A stretch of DNA of 9,666 nt from Anaerolineales bacterium UBA6663 (GTDB taxonomy: Bacteria; Chloroflexota; Anaerolineae; Anaerolineales; UBA6663), in the NCBI GenBank assembly GCA_002455335.1, contig DKKP01000310.1, positions 1 to 9,666 on the forward strand, written 5' to 3'. Positions within the stretch are counted from its first letter, which is position 1; each line of letters opens with the position of its first letter. The notes under the pieces are model-generated. The model saw only the letters and a list, made by a program, of their open reading frames with translations, searched no databases and was not told where the DNA came from. The position numbers and the translations under genes are program-made. This document shows positions 6,615-9,666 of this stretch, piece by piece.

Positions 6615-6737
6615 TTGGTGTCGAGTAGTCGAGTAGTCGAGCAGTCGGGTAGTCAGGTCGTCGAATCGCTTGAGATGATCCGGCCATGCGACCACAAGCA
6701 ATCCCGACAACAAGACTACCCGACCACTCGACACCAA
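6615..6737. repeat. Octamer-repeat array forming an inverted repeat between binding protein and permease
   Basis: On the plus strand six consecutive 8-bp units run from 6621 to 6668: TCGAGTAG twice, TCGAGCAG, TCGGGTAG, then the decayed TCAGGTCG and TCGAATCG. The opposite orientation of the unit recurs at 6714-6732, and another partial copy at 6747-6758 includes the stop codon of the binding-protein gene. The outer 11-mers TTGGTGTCGAG (6615-6625) and CTCGACACCAA (6727-6737) are perfect inverted copies. Segments 6636-6654 and 6714-6732 are inverted copies matching at 17 of 19 bases. The transcript could therefore fold into a large stem around a 59-nt loop. The array fills most of the 144-bp gap between the two genes. 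It may uncouple lipoprotein from permease expression, or be a non-autonomous repeat element. Confidence 0.8.
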
Positions 6738-6755
6738 GACGATCTGAGTACCCGA

Positions 6756-8141
6756 CTACCGCGCCGCGTCGAGCGCCTGCTGCGCGTCTTGTGCGGCCTG
6801 GGCCATCACGGCCGCGACATCGGCTGTCGGGTCGAGCAGCACGGTCTCCAGCGCTGTGCGCAGGGCGGGGTCGGCCGTCTCGTTCCAGTAGGGCGTATAG
6901 GTGTACGCGCGTGGGACGATGTGATTGAGCTCGCCGATCCACACACCCTTGATCGGGTCTGTCGTCTGCCCCGAGGATTCGGCCACCGATGTGACGGCCG
7001 GCAACGCCCAGTCCTTCCAGACCTCGGCCGCCGGTTCACCTGTGTAGTAGGCCAGGAAGTCACAGGCCGCCTTGAGGTTTTGGGTCGTGCTCGAGATGCC
7101 AAAGCCGCCCCAGAACAGGATATTGGCTCGGGCCGCGCCGGCCGGCGGGTTGACCACGCCCAGGTCGATGTTCGGGTTCTTCAGCATGCCCGACTGTGGC
7201 CAGATGCCGAAGAGCCGCATCGCGGCCTGGCCGTTGTCGAACTCGCTGTTGCCGCCGCCAAAGGCGTTGAGATCGGCGGGCGGCGGCGCTACTTTGTGGG
7301 TGTTGTACAGATCAGCGTAGAACTGCACGGCCCGAATGGTCTCGGGCGAGTCCATGTAGCCGACAAATGACGTCCCGTCCTCGCTGATCAGGCTGCCGCC
7401 CGCCGCTGCCACCCAGTACTCGAAGCCGGTCGTCCAGGTCGCGGGCAGCTGGATCCCCCAGACCTCGGGCGTCCCGTCGCCGTCCGCGTCGCGCGTAAGC
7501 TGCTGAGCCGTGGCGAGCAGATCCTCCCAGGTCCAGTCCGCCTCCGGGTAAGCGACACCGGCCGCGTCGAAGATCTTCTTGTTGTAGTAAACGCCCAGGG
7601 GCGAGTAGTCCTTCGGCAGCAGGTACTGTTGACCATCGACCTGCCCAGGTGTGAGCAGTCCGGGCAGATAGACCGATGGGTCGAAACCCCCTTCTTGCAG
7701 GCATTCGTCAAGCGGCAGGAACGCACCCTTCTCGACAAAGGAGGGCACGGCATCGTCGCCGATCTGCATGATGTCGGGCGCGGCCTTCGCGGCCAGTTGC
7801 GTCAGCAGCCGCGCGTAGTAGTCGCGGCCAGCCACAGGCTCGAGCTGGGCAATGATGTCGGGGTGGGCGTCTTCGTAGTTCTGGATGATCTGCTGGTGTG
7901 GGGATAGGCCCTCGCCGCCGTCCCCGGTGCCCACACGGATAACGACCGTATCCGAGCCGGCCAGGGCGGGCTCGGGTGTGGCCGTGATCACGATGGTCTC
8001 GGGGGTGCCCTGGACGATCTGAGTCACCACCACGGTCTCACGAACCGTCTGCGGCGCCGCCGTGGGAGCAGTCGGGGCGGCACAGGCTGCGACAAGCCCG
8101 ATCAGCGATAGCGCAGCGACCGATCTGTAGAGCGCGTTCAT
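6756..8141 (-). CDS. Sugar ABC transporter substrate-binding lipoprotein (CUT1 type)
   Basis: Extracytoplasmic solute-binding protein of family 1, 461 residues, feeding the two permeases encoded downstream. The signal peptide MNALYRSVAALSLIGLVAAC ends in a lipobox with the lipidated Cys at residue 20. A flexible T/V/P/E linker follows (about 21-60, ending TATPEP), a style common in Chloroflexota. The mature domain shows typical landmarks: a HQQIIQNYEDAHPDI helix, APDIMQIGDD (121-130), LLPKDYSPLGVYYNKKIFDAAG, WTWEDLL (203-209), and GQAAMRLFGIWPQ. DADGDGTPE (218-226) resembles an EF-hand-like calcium loop, seen in many relatives. The ATG at 8141 is chosen over the longer frame from 8216 because AAGGAGG lies 8 nt upstream and the signal peptide starts there. 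The ligand is most likely a sugar or oligosaccharide; the exact one is unknown. Confidence 0.93.
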   Translation of the reverse strand: MNALYRSVAALSLIGLVAACAAPTAPTAAPQTVRETVVVTQIVQGTPETIVITATPEPALAGSDTVVIRVGTGDGGEGLSPHQQIIQNYEDAHPDIIAQLEPVAGRDYYARLLTQLAAKAAPDIMQIGDDAVPSFVEKGAFLPLDECLQEGGFDPSVYLPGLLTPGQVDGQQYLLPKDYSPLGVYYNKKIFDAAGVAYPEADWTWEDLLATAQQLTRDADGDGTPEVWGIQLPATWTTGFEYWVAAAGGSLISEDGTSFVGYMDSPETIRAVQFYADLYNTHKVAPPPADLNAFGGGNSEFDNGQAAMRLFGIWPQSGMLKNPNIDLGVVNPPAGAARANILFWGGFGISSTTQNLKAACDFLAYYTGEPAAEVWKDWALPAVTSVAESSGQTTDPIKGVWIGELNHIVPRAYTYTPYWNETADPALRTALETVLLDPTADVAAVMAQAAQDAQQALDAAR

Positions 8142-8149
8142 GATGAAGT

Positions 8150-8156
8150 CCTCCTT
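8150..8156 (-). promoter_or_regulatory. Strong Shine-Dalgarno of the binding lipoprotein gene
   Basis: On the minus strand AAGGAGG lies 8 nt before the ATG at 8141. It is the best ribosome binding site in this operon, in contrast to the MalF-like gene, which has none visible. This fits high synthesis of the binding protein relative to the membrane subunits. Confidence 0.8.
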
Positions 8157-8375
8157 AGCAAAAATACGCGTGGCGCCGACGGGATCCATCAGGGGCGTGG
8201 TCGACGCGTCCTTCAATCATATCGTGGCGAACTGGCGCAGGGCCCCAAAGCAGAACCAGGGCTGTACAGCGCATCCGCGTGTCAGACTAAATGCATCTGC
8301 CGCTGGATCATAATGGACCATCAAGATTACATAAAATAAAGTCAAATCAAAGTTTAGAATAATTAAAGTTGCATA

Positions 8376-8403
8376 TTGACATTTCTAAAACAGGAAGTAG
8401 AAT
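8376..8403 (+). promoter_or_regulatory. Strong sigma70-like promoter for the DUF2089 gene
   Basis: A perfect -35 TTGACA (8376-8381) and a -10 TAGAAT (8398-8403, five of six consensus bases) are 16 bp apart. Transcription would begin near 8410, leaving a leader of about 40 nt. The preceding AT-rich tract could act as an UP element. Confidence 0.7.
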
Positions 8404-8440
8404 ACCTGCATAGGACGGCGAAGCACCTTGATCCGTAAAC

Positions 8441-8445
8441 GGGAG
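8441..8445 (+). promoter_or_regulatory. Shine-Dalgarno of the DUF2089 gene
   Basis: GGGAG sits 5 nt before the ATG at 8451 and supports that start, which also places the first CxxC pair at the usual position near the N-terminus. Confidence 0.7.
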
Positions 8446-8450
8446 AAGAC

Positions 8451-8843
8451 ATGTACCCCATCCCAGCGACATGCCCGGTCTGCAGCCAGACGTTGACGGT
8501 GACGCGTCTGCAGTGTTCGCACTGCAATACCGCGATTGAGGGGCGTTTTGCCCTGGGTGGTTTCGATCGGTTGTCGCCCGAGCAACTGGCCTTTGCCGCG
8601 GCCTTCATTAAGAACGAGGGCAAACTCAACCGGCTCGAGCGTGAACTCGAGCTTTCGTACCCGACCCTGCGGTCGCGGCTGACCGAGTTGATCAAGGCCA
8701 TGGGCTTCGAGGTCGGTCAGGAGGAGGCCCCGGCGGCGCCCGTCGAGGATGACCGGCGGCGCATCCTTGACGATCTGGCGTCGGGTCGGCTGTCATCCGA
8801 AGATGCGATCAGGGCGCTGCGCGGTGGCGCGGCGCTGAGCTGA
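8451..8843 (+). CDS. DUF2089 protein: zinc ribbon, HTH-like region, LiaX/YvlB-type helical tail
   Basis: A 130-residue cytoplasmic protein, probably a DNA-binding regulator. CPVC (8-11) and CSHC (22-25) form a zinc ribbon; TAIEGRFALGGFDRLSPEQL (27-46) and AFIKNEGKLNRLERELELSY (51-70), then PTLRSRLTELIKAMGF, form the HTH-like core characteristic of DUF2089. After an acidic/Ala-Pro linker (89-99), the tail RRRILDDLASGRLSSEDAIR (102-121) matches the pattern RxxILxxLxxGxxSxExA of the SHOCT-like N-terminal domain found in YvlB and LiaX proteins. The family's function is unknown; regulation of the adjacent gene is inference from domain type and operon. It is driven by its own strong promoter and followed after 10 bp by the DUF4097-like gene, with which it surely shares a transcript. 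Confidence 0.87.
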   Translation: MYPIPATCPVCSQTLTVTRLQCSHCNTAIEGRFALGGFDRLSPEQLAFAAAFIKNEGKLNRLERELELSYPTLRSRLTELIKAMGFEVGQEEAPAAPVEDDRRRILDDLASGRLSSEDAIRALRGGAALS

Positions 8844-8848
8844 GGAGG
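8842..8848 (+). promoter_or_regulatory. Shine-Dalgarno of the DUF4097-like gene
   Basis: GAGGAGG overlaps the last two bases of the DUF2089 TGA and lies 5 nt before the ATG at 8854. The overlap with the upstream stop and the strong match suggest efficient, possibly coupled translation of the second gene. Confidence 0.8.
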
Positions 8849-8853
8849 TCACG

Positions 8854-9666
8854 ATGAAGGAACAGCAATCCATCCCGGTCGGCGCCGAGGCCACGATCAT
8901 GATCCGCAGCGGCGGCGATCTGCGGGTGTTGGCGCATGCCGAGCCCGTGGTCGTCGCGCTCAGCCGCGAGCCCTTCAGCCTCTCGGCGCCCGCCCCGAAT
9001 ACGGCCGAGGTCAACGGCGAGGGCGATCTCGAGGTGCGCGTGCCGGACGATGCCCGGGTGACGATCTCGGCCTGCGGCGGCGATGGGCGGATCCGCGATC
9101 TGACGGGCGCGGTGCGGGTCGAGCAGTGCGGCGGGGATCTCGGGCTGCGGCAGCTCGGTGCGGTGACGGTCGGGAACGTCGGCGGCGATGTGCGTGTGCG
9201 TGGGCTGACCGGGCCCTTGAGCATCGGCAACACGGGCGGCGACGTGTCGCTCAGCCTGGCCTTCCTGCCCGGCACCGAGTACACGGTCTCGGCCGGAGGC
9301 GATATCCGCTGCAACCTGGTGACGGGCACGTCGGCCACCATCACGGCGCACTGTGGCGGCGACATCAGCGTCAACGCGCGCGATGTGCGCTCGGTCGATC
9401 GCGGCGCCGAGCACCTGATCCTGGTCGGCGAGGGCGACGGGCTGGTTACGCTGAATGCGGGTGGTGATGTCGTCATCCGCGATGCCGACGCCGAGTCGGA
9501 TTCGATCGACGATCTGGCCGGCTCGATCGAGGCGCTTGTCTCGCGCCAGTTGAGCGGCGGGATGCGCCACGTCACCGCCGTGCTCGAGAAGAGCGGGCTG
9601 ACGATCCAGCGCTCACTCGAGGAGGCCTCGCGCAAGGTCGCCGAGGCCGAGCGGCGCGCCGAGGCC
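8854..9666 (+). CDS. DUF4097-like beta-strand repeat protein (3' end outside window)
   Basis: An open frame of 271 codons from a well-placed ATG to the right edge without a stop. The first 210 residues are built of short beta strands punctuated by GGD: at 20-22, 75-77, 93-95, 110-112, 128-130, 148-150, 168-170 and 203-205, with degenerate EGD at 56-58 and 193-195. Spacing is mostly 17-20 residues, as for rungs of a right-handed beta-helix, the picture expected for DUF4097/putative-adhesin domains. Cysteines precede GGD at 74, 92 and 167. From about 216 the protein becomes helical and charged (SLEEASRKVAEAERRAEA), probably a coiled coil that continues beyond the window. There is no signal peptide or membrane helix in the visible part, so it seems cytoplasmic. 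Function unknown; the partner upstream is a putative regulator. Confidence 0.8.
   Translation, partial: MKEQQSIPVGAEATIMIRSGGDLRVLAHAEPVVVALSREPFSLSAPAPNTAEVNGEGDLEVRVPDDARVTISACGGDGRIRDLTGAVRVEQCGGDLGLRQLGAVTVGNVGGDVRVRGLTGPLSIGNTGGDVSLSLAFLPGTEYTVSAGGDIRCNLVTGTSATITAHCGGDISVNARDVRSVDRGAEHLILVGEGDGLVTLNAGGDVVIRDADAESDSIDDLAGSIEALVSRQLSGGMRHVTAVLEKSGLTIQRSLEEASRKVAEAERRAEA

Larger units (their letters stand above)
8142..8450. promoter_or_regulatory. Divergent control region with AT-rich island
   Basis: This 309-bp gene-free stretch separates the leftward sugar importer from the rightward DUF2089 gene. The half next to the lipoprotein gene (8142-8310) is GC-rich; I see no convincing sigma70 promoter for the importer there, though TATGAT-like hexamers occur on the minus strand. 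GCTGTACAGC at 8261-8270 is a perfect 10-bp palindrome that could be an operator. From about 8311 to 8403 the base composition swings to AT, unlike anything else in the window. AAAGT occurs three times there, at 8338, 8349 and 8365, just upstream of the -35 box at 8376, consistent with an UP-element or regulator-binding stretch. Confidence 0.6.

Noticed and set aside
6615..6737. Insertion of a classical MITE with target-site duplication
   Set aside because: Terminal inverted repeats of 11 bp are present, but the flanking bases show no direct duplication. Kept only as an open possibility under the repeat finding.
6621..6758. CRISPR-like array
   Set aside because: The repeat unit is only 8 bp, contiguous without spacers and present in both orientations, so it is a tandem/inverted simple repeat.
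6615..7370. Plus-strand frame running through the octamer array into the antisense of the lipoprotein gene; likewise 5493-6260 opposite the permeases
   Set aside because: Its N-terminus is repeat-encoded and the rest is antisense to a well-supported lipoprotein gene.
4110..8141. Idea that the ABC importer is a nucleoside transporter feeding the deoxynucleoside kinase
   Set aside because: The permeases and binding protein are CUT1 sugar-type, whereas nucleoside ABC importers usually resemble RbsC/BmpA. Adjacency with a 100-bp gap is too weak to support it.
8793..9635. Long minus-strand open frame of 280 codons opposite the DUF4097-like gene, and a second at 8809-9570
   Set aside because: Ser/Thr/Pro/Arg-rich or Ala/Asp/Arg-rich translations without motifs. 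The plus strand has a strong Shine-Dalgarno and a regular GGD repeat, so these are antisense shadows of GC-rich coding DNA.

Overview
The window looks like a piece of a GC-rich bacterial chromosome, most likely from the phylum Chloroflexota. That placement is inference. It rests mainly on the sugar-binding lipoprotein, whose linker after the lipid-modified cysteine is rich in T/V/P/E and ends in TATPEP, a style common in that phylum. The carotenoid desaturase, DUF2089 and DUF4097-like genes and the high GC3 codon use fit. No rRNA, tRNA, CRISPR array, transposase or phage gene was seen.

Layout. (1) 1-1252, plus strand: a NadR-type ribosylnicotinamide kinase followed 10 bp later by a PnuC transporter, a compact nicotinamide riboside uptake and phosphorylation unit. 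(2) 1253-1439: a short gap holding a probable decayed minus-strand coding remnant. (3) 1440-1970, minus: a DUF1697 protein, divergent from (4) 2056-3525, plus: a CrtI-family carotenoid desaturase. The desaturase ends tail-to-tail with (5) 3522-3977, minus: a DinB-superfamily protein, the two stop codons sharing one CTAG. (6) 4110-4751, minus: a deoxynucleoside kinase. (7) 4852-8141, minus: a CUT1-type sugar ABC importer in the order binding lipoprotein, MalF-like permease, MalG-like permease, with no ATPase gene. A 144-bp gap between the lipoprotein and first permease genes holds an octamer repeat array with inverted arms. (8) 8142-8450: a divergent regulatory region with an AT-rich island and a strong sigma70-like promoter facing right. 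(9) 8451-9666, plus: a DUF2089 zinc-ribbon/HTH-like protein followed 10 bp later by a DUF4097-like beta-repeat protein that runs off the window.

The genes form independent small units, not one pathway: NAD precursor salvage, nucleoside salvage, sugar import, carotenoid modification and a putative regulator/beta-repeat pair. The two parts most worth a second look are the DUF2089/DUF4097-like pair, which resembles a split and rearranged version of the YvlB/LiaX architecture, and the octamer-built inverted repeat between the binding-protein and permease genes.
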